A stretch of DNA of 64,000 bases from Bacteroidota bacterium. Lineage in GTDB: Bacteria > Bacteroidota > Bacteroidia > Flavobacteriales > Flavobacteriaceae. The DNA lies in contig JAQCIQ010000003.1 in the NCBI GenBank assembly GCA_027592025.1, positions 78,177-142,176 of the forward strand, given 5' to 3'. The translations under genes and the position numbers were made by a program. The notes beneath the pieces are model-generated. The model had not been told where the DNA came from and searched no databases. It saw only the letters and a list, made by a program, of their open reading frames with translations. How positions within the stretch are numbered: the first letter of the stretch is position 1; every line of letters begins with the position of its first letter. Positions 16,883 through 24,466 of this stretch are shown one piece after another.

Positions 16883-17773
16883 TTATGCTCTTGGGTGGTG
16901 TTTGATCAATTGTTCTCTGAGGTGTGTCTTGTCCAAATGCATGTATATTTCGGTAGTAGTAATGCTCTCGTGACCCAACATCATTTGGATAGATCTCAAA
17001 TCGGCACCGTTTTCAAGAAGATGTGTGGCGAAAGAATGACGAAAAATGTGAGGCGAGACCTTTTGTTTTATATTGGCTTTCATTGCTAATACCTTAACGA
17101 CCTGAAATACCATCGCCCTTGTCAGTGCTGATCCTCTATTGTTTAAAAACAAAACATCCTCAAACCCTTTTTTAATCGTTTGAAGTCCTCGAGCATCTTT
17201 AATATAATTATTAATTTGCTCTTGAGTATATTCTGGAATTGGAACTAAACGTTCTTTGTTGCCTTTCCCAAGAATTTTTATGAAATCTTCCTTAAAAAAC
17301 AAATCCGATAACCTGAGTGCAATGAGCTCGCTTACCCTTAGACCGCAACTGTAAAGCAATTCTATCATGGCGTTGTTTCTCAAACCACCATATTCATTCA
17401 AATCGATTGCCTTGAGCATGGCATCAATCTGAGATGTACTAAGAGTGGAGGGCAGCTTTCTTCCTAACCGAGGCGATTCGATCAAATCAAGAGGATTGTC
17501 TGATCGCTGGCCGTTTAAAATAATAAACTGAAAAAAATGCCGTAAGCCAGAAATCATTCTAGCTTGAGTTCGTGGACTGTGGGTTTTGGAAATTTCGTAA
17601 AGACAGCTTTGAACAGCCGAAGCGTCGATTAAACTTGGATTGGGAGCGGGGGGATCCAGGGTTTCGATCAGTCTTTGAATATCAAAAGAATAACTGGTTA
17701 TAGAGTGTTTCGAAAAACCTCTTTCCAGTTTGAGGTATTGCTTGAACTCATCGAGCGCATCGTTCCATTCCAT
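16883..17773 (-). CDS. xerD: Site-specific tyrosine recombinase XerD
   Basis: 296 residues with the SAM-like N-terminal core-binding domain (about 5-90) and the catalytic domain. All catalytic residues are in place: Arg146 (CGLRVSEL), Lys170 (GKGNKER), His242 and Arg245 (PHIFRHSFATHL), His268 (LGHES) and Tyr277 (TTEIYMHL). XerD resolves chromosome dimers at dif with XerC, or alone as XerH-like in some groups. Length and the HIFRHSFATHLLENGADLR pattern fit the housekeeping recombinase rather than a mobile-element integrase. No dif-like site was recognised nearby. Confidence 0.9.
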   Translation of the reverse strand: MEWNDALDEFKQYLKLERGFSKHSITSYSFDIQRLIETLDPPAPNPSLIDASAVQSCLYEISKTHSPRTQARMISGLRHFFQFIILNGQRSDNPLDLIESPRLGRKLPSTLSTSQIDAMLKAIDLNEYGGLRNNAMIELLYSCGLRVSELIALRLSDLFFKEDFIKILGKGNKERLVPIPEYTQEQINNYIKDARGLQTIKKGFEDVLFLNNRGSALTRAMVFQVVKVLAMKANIKQKVSPHIFRHSFATHLLENGADLRSIQMMLGHESITTTEIYMHLDKTHLREQLIKHHPRA

Positions 17774-17925
17774 AGGTTAAAGATAAGCCTTATTTGATTT
17801 TGGGAATTGATAAATTGAAATATTTCATGACCTGATTTAATTGATTTTATATAGAAATAAACATTTTTTTGTTAATAACATTTATTTTTTGTTAATTTGT
17901 ACCGTTAACTTAAAATAATAACAAA

Positions 17926-18516
17926 ATGAAAAAGTCAATTTTTTCAATTGCTTTCCTTGCTGTAACTGCAATGGCGAGCGCTCAGATCACAACAAATGCT
18001 GGTACTTTTACTAAGCCTAGTGCTGGTGATACCATGGTTGAAATTCAATTTATGCCAAACTTTACAGGTTCTGGTATGTTCGCACAGTCAGAAGTTGCCA
18101 ATGGCGCATTCATGATGCGAAAATTTGACTCAGACACCAAAGCAAAACGTTATATGGCTTCTTTGGAAGTTGCAGATAGCGGTATTGACGGAGAGGATAC
18201 CTCTTTTGGTCTTTTAGTTGGATACGGTATTGAGAACCACTTTGCTGGAGCAGAGCGTTTGTCAACCTATTGGGGTTACCAAGGAGGATTGGCCTATGCT
18301 AACACAGCAGATGGCGACAAAGGATCAACACTTGGCATTCTTGCAGGGTTGTTTGTGGGTGCCGACTATTATGTTATTCCTAATGTCTACATCGGTACTG
18401 AAGTAGGATATAACCTTGGAATTCTTTCCGTAAGTCCAGATGGTGGCGACAATCTCACCTCTTGGGGACTAGGTTCAGGTATTACTGGATTTTTAAGATT
18501 GGGTTTCAAATTGTAA
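17926..18516 (+). CDS. Predicted small outer-membrane beta-barrel protein
   Basis: 196 residues. It has a clear signal peptide (MKKSIFSIAFLAVTAMASA, cut before QITT), alternating strands with glycine and aromatic residues (GLLVGYGIENHFAG, TYWGYQGGLAYA, LGILAGLFVGADYYV) and a terminal strand ending FLRLGFKL. This fits an eight-stranded barrel of the OmpX/OmpW type. I do not recognise a specific family. It stands alone, with a 150-base AT-rich upstream region (17774-17925) shared with xerD and a strong terminator directly after it, so it is probably a monocistronic, well-expressed surface protein. Confidence 0.75.
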   Translation: MKKSIFSIAFLAVTAMASAQITTNAGTFTKPSAGDTMVEIQFMPNFTGSGMFAQSEVANGAFMMRKFDSDTKAKRYMASLEVADSGIDGEDTSFGLLVGYGIENHFAGAERLSTYWGYQGGLAYANTADGDKGSTLGILAGLFVGADYYVIPNVYIGTEVGYNLGILSVSPDGGDNLTSWGLGSGITGFLRLGFKL

Positions 18517-18535
18517 ATCAATCTTTACTTATATT

Positions 18536-18564
18536 AAAAACCCCGCTTTTGCGGGGTTTTTTTT
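18536..18564 (+). terminator. Rho-independent terminator after the outer-membrane gene
   Basis: The GC stem CCCCGC (18541-18546) and GCGGGG (18551-18556) with a 4-base loop is followed by eight T. An A-run before the stem means it may also act for the convergent glutathione peroxidase gene. Confidence 0.9.
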
Positions 18565-18571
18565 ATTGGTA

Positions 18572-19111
18572 TTACTTCAGCCAATTAACTATTTCAGGAC
18601 TGTTTGGTTCAGTTCTAGGCGAAACGACCTTGACCAATATTCCGTTTTCATCAATCAGAAATTTCTGGAAATTCCAAGACACTCCCTCGTCCGATAATCC
18701 GTTGTCCGATTTAGTGGTTAAAAATTTATATAAAGGATGTTTGTCTTTGCCTTTGACTGAGATTTTGCCCATCATAGGAAAAGTTACATTGTACTTCGTA
18801 CTGCAAAAAGACATGATTTCTTCATTAGTACCCGGTTCTTGCCAAAGAAAGTTATTGGCAGGAAATCCAACGATTACAAACTTGTCAGGCCCGTAAGTTT
18901 CATAAAGGGATTGAAGTTGTTCGTATTGGGGTGTTAAGCCACACTTACTGGCCACATTGACTATCATTACTTTTTTTCCTTTCAATTTTGACAACTTAAA
19001 ATCTTTGCCATTGATGTCAGTAACGGTGAATTGATGAATAGACTTAGATTCTGAAGGTGGAGCCGATTGATTTGCTGTTAGTGTCATAAACAAAAGTGTA
19101 AGGAGTTTCAT
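18572..19111 (-). CDS. Glutathione peroxidase family protein (thiol peroxidase, exported)
   Basis: About 179 residues. It has a hydrophobic leader (MKLLTLLFMTLTANQS) and then the thioredoxin-fold peroxidase domain. The peroxidatic residue is Cys57 in NVASKCGLTPQY, cysteine rather than selenocysteine. Other family motifs are VGFPANNFLWQEPG and the WNFQKFLID segment with the active-site Trp and Asn. These enzymes reduce hydroperoxides, usually with thioredoxin. The leader suggests a periplasmic or membrane-anchored form. I chose the ATG at 19111, since an upstream TTG lies in the promoter region. A divergent aroQ shares the promoter interval. Confidence 0.88.
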   Translation of the reverse strand: MKLLTLLFMTLTANQSAPPSESKSIHQFTVTDINGKDFKLSKLKGKKVMIVNVASKCGLTPQYEQLQSLYETYGPDKFVIVGFPANNFLWQEPGTNEEIMSFCSTKYNVTFPMMGKISVKGKDKHPLYKFLTTKSDNGLSDEGVSWNFQKFLIDENGILVKVVSPRTEPNSPEIVNWLK

Positions 19112-19126
19112 GATTATAATTTTGAA

Positions 19127-19140
19127 CAAATTTACATTTG
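19127..19140. promoter_or_regulatory. Overlapping divergent -7 elements for gpx and aroQ
   Basis: On the minus strand TAAATTTG occupies 19127-19134, and on the plus strand TACATTTG occupies 19133-19140. Both are exact TAnnTTTG matches and overlap by 2 bases, so RNA polymerase probably cannot bind both at once. Confidence 0.55.
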
Positions 19141-19198
19141 AAAAGGCTCAAAATTGCAATTCGCAGTTTTATTTATGGTTTTTTTAATAGTTTTGAGC

Positions 19199-19624
19199 AT
19201 GAATCCAAGAATCATCATAGTCAACGGTCCAAATCTCAACCTATTGGGCAAGCGTGAACCCGATATTTATGGCAATCAAACCTTTGAAAGCTATTTCGAG
19301 CGACTTCAATCACTTTTTCCCGATGTTGAGCTGTCTTGTTTTCAGTCCAATATTGAAGGTGAAATCATCGATCAACTTCAAGCTGTGGGATTCACCTATA
19401 ATGGTATCATTTTGAACGCTGCAGCATACACTCATACCTCTGTAGGAATTGGAGACGCAGTTAAGGCCATAGAAACGCCTGTTGTAGAAGTTCATTTGTC
19501 CAACACCTTGTCAAGAGAGGAATTTCGCCACCATTCATTTATTGCTCCTCACGCTAAAGGTGTCATACTGGGCTTTGGACTGCAAAGTTATGAGTTGGCT
19601 TTGCGAAGTTTTATAAGTGAATAA
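19199..19624 (+). CDS. aroQ: Type II 3-dehydroquinate dehydratase
   Basis: 141 residues, typical of the small dodecameric type II enzyme that makes 3-dehydroshikimate in the shikimate pathway. It starts MNPRIIIVNGPNLNLLGKRE with the catalytic Arg19 and Tyr24 in KREPDIYG. It also has NAAAYTHTSVGIGDA for substrate binding and the catalytic His99 in VEVHLSN. The upstream in-frame sequence (from 19154) is hydrophobic and not conserved, so I place the start at ATG 19199. Its 3' end overlaps the convergent lpdA gene by 14 bases. Confidence 0.93.
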   Translation: MNPRIIIVNGPNLNLLGKREPDIYGNQTFESYFERLQSLFPDVELSCFQSNIEGEIIDQLQAVGFTYNGIILNAAAYTHTSVGIGDAVKAIETPVVEVHLSNTLSREEFRHHSFIAPHAKGVILGFGLQSYELALRSFISE

Positions 19625-20987
19625 CTTCACCGTAAGCATCAGCGACAGCTTCCATTACCGCTTCACTCATTGTTGGGTGAGGGTGGATTGTTTTAAGCAC
19701 ATCATGCCCAGTGGTTTCTAATTTGCGGCCTAATACCGCTTCAGCAATCATATCAGTTACTCCGGCTCCAATCATATGACAACCCAGCCATTCGCCATAT
19801 TTGGCGTCAAAAATAACTTTTACAAAACCATCTTTAGTCCCAGAGGTGCTCGCTTTACCAGAAGCTGAAAACGGAAATTTACCCACTTTAATGTCATAAC
19901 CTTGTTCTTTTGCTTGGGCCTCGGTAAGTCCAACACTAGCTATTTCGGGAGAACAATAAGTACATCCTGGAATATTGCCGTAATCTATGGGTTCTACATC
20001 ATGTCCAGCAATTTTTTCTACGCATAGGATTCCTTCGGCAGAAGCCACGTGAGCCAAAGCAGGGCCTTTTGTGACATCACCGATGGCGTAATAACCTGGC
20101 ATGTTGGTTTGATAAAAGTCATTCACCAAAATCTTGTCTTTGTCTACTGCAATACCTACGTCTTCAAGTCCTATATTTTCAATATTGGTCTTGATGCCTA
20201 CCGCAGATAACACAATGTCAGCCTCAAGAACTTCTTCTCCGCTTTTGGTTTTTACGGTAGCCTTTACTCCTTTTCCTGAGGTATTCACTGAGATTACTTC
20301 TGAGGAAGTCATGATGTTAACGCCATTTTTCTTAAAAGTGCGCTCCAATTGCTTTGAAATATCCTCGTCTTCTATAGGTACAATTCTTGGCATGTATTCT
20401 ACGACTGTCACCTTAGTTCCCATAGCATTGTAGAAATAGGCGAATTCAATTCCTATAGCACCTGACCCAACTACAATCATCGATTTTGGTTGACTTTCTA
20501 AGGTCATCGCTTGGCGGTAACCAATAATTTTTTTTCCGTCTTGTGGAAGGTTAGGATGTTCACGTGATCGAGCTCCTGTTGCTATAATGATATTTTTAGC
20601 GCTATAAAGCTTCCCGTCGACCTCGACTTGTTTGTTGGGTTTTAGTTTTCCAAATCCCTCAATGACATCAATATTGTTTTTCTTCATTAAGAATTGAACA
20701 CCCTTGCTCATGCCTGACGCCACATCACGACTGCGCTTGACTACGGCAGTAAAATCTTTTTCTGCTCCAGTCACACTGAGACCGTAATCGGAAGCGTGAT
20801 TGAGGTATTCAAAAACTTGAGCCGATTTAATCAGTGCTTTAGTAGGAATGCAACCCCAATTGAGACAGACACCACCTAGGCTTTCCTTTTCAACTACTGC
20901 AGTTTTAAGTCCGAGTTGCGAAGCTCTGATGGCTGTAACATATCCTCCTGGACCACTTCCTAAAATAATGACGTCGTATGTGCTCAT
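19611..20987 (-). CDS. lpdA: Dihydrolipoyl dehydrogenase (E3)
   Basis: 458 residues. It reoxidises dihydrolipoamide in the 2-oxoacid dehydrogenase complexes and the glycine cleavage system. The FAD-binding IILGSGPGGYVTAIRA motif is at the N terminus, the redox disulfide is Cys41/Cys46 in GGVCLNWGCIPTK, the NAD motif is VVGSGAIGIEFAYFYNAMG and the C-terminal HPHPTMSEAV carries the catalytic His. The ATG at 20987 gives the normal start; an upstream one at 21008 adds seven residues. A near-consensus element TAATTTCG lies on the minus strand at 21008-21015. gcvT at 48.6-49.6 kb may be a functional partner. Confidence 0.95.
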   Translation of the reverse strand: MSTYDVIILGSGPGGYVTAIRASQLGLKTAVVEKESLGGVCLNWGCIPTKALIKSAQVFEYLNHASDYGLSVTGAEKDFTAVVKRSRDVASGMSKGVQFLMKKNNIDVIEGFGKLKPNKQVEVDGKLYSAKNIIIATGARSREHPNLPQDGKKIIGYRQAMTLESQPKSMIVVGSGAIGIEFAYFYNAMGTKVTVVEYMPRIVPIEDEDISKQLERTFKKNGVNIMTSSEVISVNTSGKGVKATVKTKSGEEVLEADIVLSAVGIKTNIENIGLEDVGIAVDKDKILVNDFYQTNMPGYYAIGDVTKGPALAHVASAEGILCVEKIAGHDVEPIDYGNIPGCTYCSPEIASVGLTEAQAKEQGYDIKVGKFPFSASGKASTSGTKDGFVKVIFDAKYGEWLGCHMIGAGVTDMIAEAVLGRKLETTGHDVLKTIHPHPTMSEAVMEAVADAYGEVIHL

Positions 20988-21081
20988 GTTGTTCAGATTT
21001 TGAGCCACGAAATTACAAAATGAAACCGAAAACGATACATTTAATACAATTGAAATTCATTCAGTTAGTTGAGTCCAAAGC

Positions 21082-21477
21082 TCAAGGCTTTTCAAATTCT
21101 AAGCTGAGCGAGTTGACACAATATCTTTTTCCAGTCGGAGTAGGACCATCGTCGAACAAATGACCCAGGTGTCCGCCACAAGAGGCACAGACTATTTCAG
21201 TGCGAATCATGCCATAGGAAAGGTCCTTTTTATACAGTATTTTTCCGGGCAGGGAATCATCAAAGCTCGGCCATCCACAGTGTGCGTCAAATTTAGTGTC
21301 GCTTTCAAATAGGGGAGTACTGCAACCGGCGCAACAATAGGTGCCTTTTTCAAAATGCAAATTGAATTCACCAGTATGAGGACGTTCCGTGCCCTTTTTT
21401 CGGAGCACATAAAATTGTTCGGGAGTCAATACATTCTCCCATTCTTCATCCGATTTTTGAACTGGAAAATCGGCCAT
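21082..21477 (-). CDS. msrB: Peptide-methionine (R)-S-oxide reductase MsrB, cytosolic form
   Basis: 131 residues without a signal sequence. It reduces R-methionine sulfoxide in proteins. Two CxxC zinc pairs are visible (CAGC and CASC), followed by GGHLGHLFDDGPTP and the catalytic Cys in KRYCVNSLSLEF. It begins one base into the stop of the upstream lipoprotein MsrB, with overlapping ATG/TAA, so the two are translated from one message. Start MADFPVQKSDEEW aligns with the same PVQK-sE-W segment of its neighbour, showing tandem duplication. Confidence 0.93.
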   Translation of the reverse strand: MADFPVQKSDEEWENVLTPEQFYVLRKKGTERPHTGEFNLHFEKGTYCCAGCSTPLFESDTKFDAHCGWPSFDDSLPGKILYKKDLSYGMIRTEIVCASCGGHLGHLFDDGPTPTGKRYCVNSLSLEFEKP

Positions 21478-21950
21478 TAATTATTGGGTATGAAATCTAA
21501 AGCAACGCCATTGATACAATGTCTTTTGCCGGTTGTTTTACTTGGACCATCATTAAAAACGTGTCCCAAATGACCACCGCAATTGGCGCAATGTTCTTCT
21601 GTTCTGGCGTAACCTAAATTGTAGTCCACTGAAAAAGCCACATTTCCTTTGATTTCTCGATCAAAACTGGGCCAGCCTGAACCCGAGTCAAATTTATTCT
21701 CACTTTTGAAAAGGGGAGTGCCACACGCAGCACAAACATACATACCATCCTTATGATTGTTGTTGAACTCACTACTAAAAGCTCTCTCCGTTCCTGCTTT
21801 TCTTAAAACATAGTATTCCATTTCGCTGAGCTCACTTTTCCACTCTGACTCGGTTTTTTGAACGGGAAATTGTTCTTTTTCGGTTTTTTTTGTCTGGCCT
21901 TGACAGTTCACAAAGACCAAAATACTGCACAATAAGATGCTTTTTTTCAT
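21477..21950 (-). CDS. msrB: Peptide-methionine (R)-S-oxide reductase MsrB, exported lipoprotein form
   Basis: 157 residues. An N-terminal lipoprotein signal (MKKSILLCSILVFVNC with Cys16 followed by QGQ) precedes a full MsrB domain: CAAC and CANC zinc pairs, GGHLGHVFNDGPS and the catalytic Cys in KRHCINGVALDF. It should repair oxidised methionines in periplasmic or outer-membrane proteins. It is the first gene of a two-gene unit with the cytosolic MsrB. A near-match promoter element, TAAATTTA, lies just before its ATG on the minus strand. Confidence 0.92.
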   Translation of the reverse strand: MKKSILLCSILVFVNCQGQTKKTEKEQFPVQKTESEWKSELSEMEYYVLRKAGTERAFSSEFNNNHKDGMYVCAACGTPLFKSENKFDSGSGWPSFDREIKGNVAFSVDYNLGYARTEEHCANCGGHLGHVFNDGPSKTTGKRHCINGVALDFIPNN

Positions 21951-22041
21951 GTTGTAAATTTACGGTTTAAAGTGGTTGCACAAAAACCGTGCTATCAAAT
22001 ATATTTAAATATTGTTAATATGGTTTTAACGTATTGTTCAT

Positions 22042-22049
22042 TAATTTTG
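22042..22049 (+). promoter_or_regulatory. -7 promoter element TAATTTTG before the M48 gene
   Basis: Exact TAnnTTTG match, 20 bases before the ATG at 22070. No well-spaced TTG is visible. Confidence 0.5.
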
Positions 22050-22069
22050 ACTCCTAAACCTATTTTGTC

Positions 22070-22897
22070 ATGAAGCTCATTTCTATTTTAAAATCTACTG
22101 TCATTTTGCTCCTCTTGGGCTCTTGTGCTACGAATCCATTTACTCAGCAAAAAACTATTGCCTTAGTCCCTAATTCCCAGCTGTTTCCTATGGCTTTTCA
22201 GCAATACGACCAGTTTTTGTCGGAACATCAGACCATCAAAACAGGCTCAGATGCCGAAATGATATCGAGAGTAGGGCGACGCATTGCCATGGCGGCAGAG
22301 CGCTATTTGAATGCCAACGGTTCTGTTGGTTACCTTAATGATTACCGTTGGGATTACAATTTGGTCAAAGATACTTTAGTCAATGCTTGGTGTATGCCTG
22401 GTGGAAAAATTGTTTTCTACACTGGGATATTACCAATCGCTAAATCAGAGTCAGGAATTGCTGCAATTATGGGGCACGAAGTCGCACACGCCCTTGCAAA
22501 TCACGGTCAACAAAGAATGAGTTATGCGGGCATTCAACAAGTTGGTGCTTTGGCTGTCGGTGCTGCAACTCAAAACAAATCTCAAGAGGATAGAGACAAG
22601 TTTATGATGGCCTATGGCGTTGGCAGTAATGTTTTAGGAATATTGCCCTACAGTCGAAAACACGAAAGTGAAGCCGATAAAATTGGAATATATCTGATGG
22701 CCATTGCTGGATACAATCCAGAATTGGCTCCTGAGTTGTGGGTTCGCATGAAGCAAAATGCCAACGGAGCTGCACCTCCGGAATTTTTGAGTACCCATCC
22801 CTCTCACGAAACTCGAATTGAACAGCTTAAATCCTTAGTTCAGAGTGCCAAAGATGAAGCCGCCAAGTTTGGTGTGACGACCTTTCGACCAGAATAA
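22070..22897 (+). CDS. M48 family zinc metallopeptidase, lipoprotein (BepA/LoiP-like)
   Basis: 275 residues. A lipoprotein signal ends at Cys19 (LLLLGSC). The M48 domain has the zinc site His136-Glu137-xx-His140 (GHEVAHALANHG) and the third ligand in RKHESEADKIG (Glu201). The protein lacks TPR repeats and so resembles LoiP/YcaL or short BepA homologues, which degrade or help fold outer-membrane proteins at the periplasmic face. The C-terminal PEFLSTHPSHETRIEQL segment is typical for the family. It precedes the MFS gene by about 80 bases, with a separate promoter for the latter. Confidence 0.9.
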   Translation: MKLISILKSTVILLLLGSCATNPFTQQKTIALVPNSQLFPMAFQQYDQFLSEHQTIKTGSDAEMISRVGRRIAMAAERYLNANGSVGYLNDYRWDYNLVKDTLVNAWCMPGGKIVFYTGILPIAKSESGIAAIMGHEVAHALANHGQQRMSYAGIQQVGALAVGAATQNKSQEDRDKFMMAYGVGSNVLGILPYSRKHESEADKIGIYLMAIAGYNPELAPELWVRMKQNANGAAPPEFLSTHPSHETRIEQLKSLVQSAKDEAAKFGVTTFRPE

Positions 22898-22919
22898 GCT
22901 CCTCTTAATTTATTTTGGC

Positions 22920-22927
22920 TACATTTG
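22920..22927 (+). promoter_or_regulatory. -7 promoter element TACATTTG before the MFS gene
   Basis: Exact TAnnTTTG match placed 18 bases before an ATG at 22946 and 51 bases before the ATG at 22979, so it is compatible with either start. Confidence 0.45.
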
Positions 22928-22978
22928 AATTGACCTAGTAAAAACATGTTGCTTAACCTGCTGCATAAAAACAATTTA

Positions 22979-24319
22979 ATGGCTGAATTAAAAAAGGGAA
23001 GTAAAAAACTAGTAAATGCTTGGGCGTTTTACGATTGGGCGAATTCAGTCTATCCATTGGTTGTAACCTCTGCAGTTTTTCCGCTGTTTTACGGTGCAAT
23101 AACCGTAATTAAGGATCCGGACGGCAACAAAATCAGTGATACGGTCGAGTTTTTAGGACGATCAATGAATAACGATTCTTTAATTGGGTACGTCACTGCA
23201 TTTAGTTTCTTAATCATATCAATTATGTCGCCAATTCTGTCAGGAATTTCAGATTATGTTGGAAACAAAGTATCTTTTCTCAAGTTTTTCTGCTATTTAG
23301 GCGGACTGTCATGTATAGGTTTGTTCTGGTTTTCATTGGATAACCTTTTGCTTGGTGTGTTATGTTACATGCTTGCTTTGATTGGTTTTTGGGGCAGTTT
23401 GGTGTTTTACAATTCTTACCTGCCCGACATTGCATATCCAGAGCAGCAGGATAAAGTCAGCGCAAGGGGCTTTAGCATGGGTTATGTCGGTAGTGTGTTC
23501 CTATTGCTACTCAATTTATTCATGATTCTCAATTATGAAGTTTTTGGTTTTGAAAGTGAAGCATTGCCTACTCGCATTTCTTTTGTCTTGGTTGGAATTT
23601 GGTGGATGTCATTTGCTCAATACACCTTTAAGCACTTGCCAAAAGGCACCCATGATCCTCGAAAAGTCACTAAGGAAGTTATGATGAATGGTTTTAACGA
23701 GCTCAATAGTATTTGGGTTGCATTGGGAGATAATCTAACCTTAAAACGCTTTTTAAGAGCTTTTTTTGTCTACAGTATGGCCGTCCAAACCATTATGCTC
23801 GCAGCGACTTATTTTGCTGTTGAGGAATTGCAATGGGGCAATCAAGACCCTACAACTGGGCTTATCGTTAGTATTTTGTTAATTCAGCTGGTAGCCATGG
23901 TCGGTGCTTTGGCAACCGCGCGATTGTCTGAGCGATTTGGAAATATTCCCGTCCTGATGTCGATATTGTCCATGTGGACTTTGATTTGCGTTTATGCCTA
24001 TTTTGTCGAAACTCCGAACCAGTTTTATTTCACTGCCGCTTGCGTTGGGCTTGTAATGGGAGGAATTCAGTCTTTGTCTCGATCAACCTACAGCAAATTA
24101 TTGCCTTTGAATACGGAGGATTCGGCTTCTTATTTCAGTTTTTATGATGTGGCGGAAAAAATAGGAATCGTACTGGGTATGTCCATGTATGGTTATGTTG
24201 CCGATGTGACAGGAAGTATGAGGGGTTCCATTTTGTTTTTCATAGCCTTTTTTCTTGTAGGGTTATTTCTATTGAATAAAGTAAGGCTTAAAAAACTTTC
24301 TGACGAAGCTATCATTTAA
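22979..24319 (+). CDS. MFS transporter, UMF1/Atg22-like family
   Basis: About 446 residues and 12 predicted membrane helices. The start KLVNAWAFYDWANSVYPLVV matches the UMF1 (Atg22-like) branch of the major facilitator superfamily, whose yeast member exports amino acids from vacuoles. The conserved GGIQSLSRSTYSKLLP segment lies near helix 10 or 11. I place the start at ATG 22979 (MAELKKGSKK); ATG 22946 would add 11 mostly hydrophobic residues. Substrate is unknown in bacteria. A perfect 8-base inverted repeat (24317-24324 and 24338-24345) at the stop codon could form a hairpin, but it has no T-run. Confidence 0.85.
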   Translation: MAELKKGSKKLVNAWAFYDWANSVYPLVVTSAVFPLFYGAITVIKDPDGNKISDTVEFLGRSMNNDSLIGYVTAFSFLIISIMSPILSGISDYVGNKVSFLKFFCYLGGLSCIGLFWFSLDNLLLGVLCYMLALIGFWGSLVFYNSYLPDIAYPEQQDKVSARGFSMGYVGSVFLLLLNLFMILNYEVFGFESEALPTRISFVLVGIWWMSFAQYTFKHLPKGTHDPRKVTKEVMMNGFNELNSIWVALGDNLTLKRFLRAFFVYSMAVQTIMLAATYFAVEELQWGNQDPTTGLIVSILLIQLVAMVGALATARLSERFGNIPVLMSILSMWTLICVYAYFVETPNQFYFTAACVGLVMGGIQSLSRSTYSKLLPLNTEDSASYFSFYDVAEKIGIVLGMSMYGYVADVTGSMRGSILFFIAFFLVGLFLLNKVRLKKLSDEAII

Positions 24320-24426
24320 AGTTCTGGCATGGCTATTGAACTTTAGAAATTGAAATGAGACTTAAATGTCTTGTAAAAATTTGATTTTAAGCTGTTTAGT
24401 ATTTTTTTGAATTTATTAACCTAAAG

Positions 24427-24450
24427 GAACTTTGTCTCTAAGGTGACAAA
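24427..24450 (+). promoter_or_regulatory. Inverted repeat and near-consensus promoter before lon
   Basis: TTTGTC (24431-24436) and GACAAA (24445-24450) form a perfect 6-base inverted repeat with an 8-base spacer, 16 bases before the lon ATG. It overlaps GAACTTTG (24427-24434), one base from TAnnTTTG, with TTG 17 bases upstream. It may be an operator, or a hairpin in the leader. Confidence 0.35.
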
Positions 24451-24466
24451 ATGTCCGCTTTAACCT

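Noticed and set aside
16883..17773. Integrase of a mobile element
   Set aside because: Length, motifs and core-gene setting fit the housekeeping XerD, and no attachment repeats flank it.
17774..17925. Promoter of the 17.9 kb outer-membrane gene
   Set aside because: Only imperfect TAnnTTTG-like strings (TTAATTTG, TATTTTTTG) are present, so I did not assign one.
24317..24345. Terminator after the MFS gene
   Set aside because: The 8-base inverted repeat is perfect but AT-rich, with a 13-base loop and no T-run, so I do not list it as a terminator.
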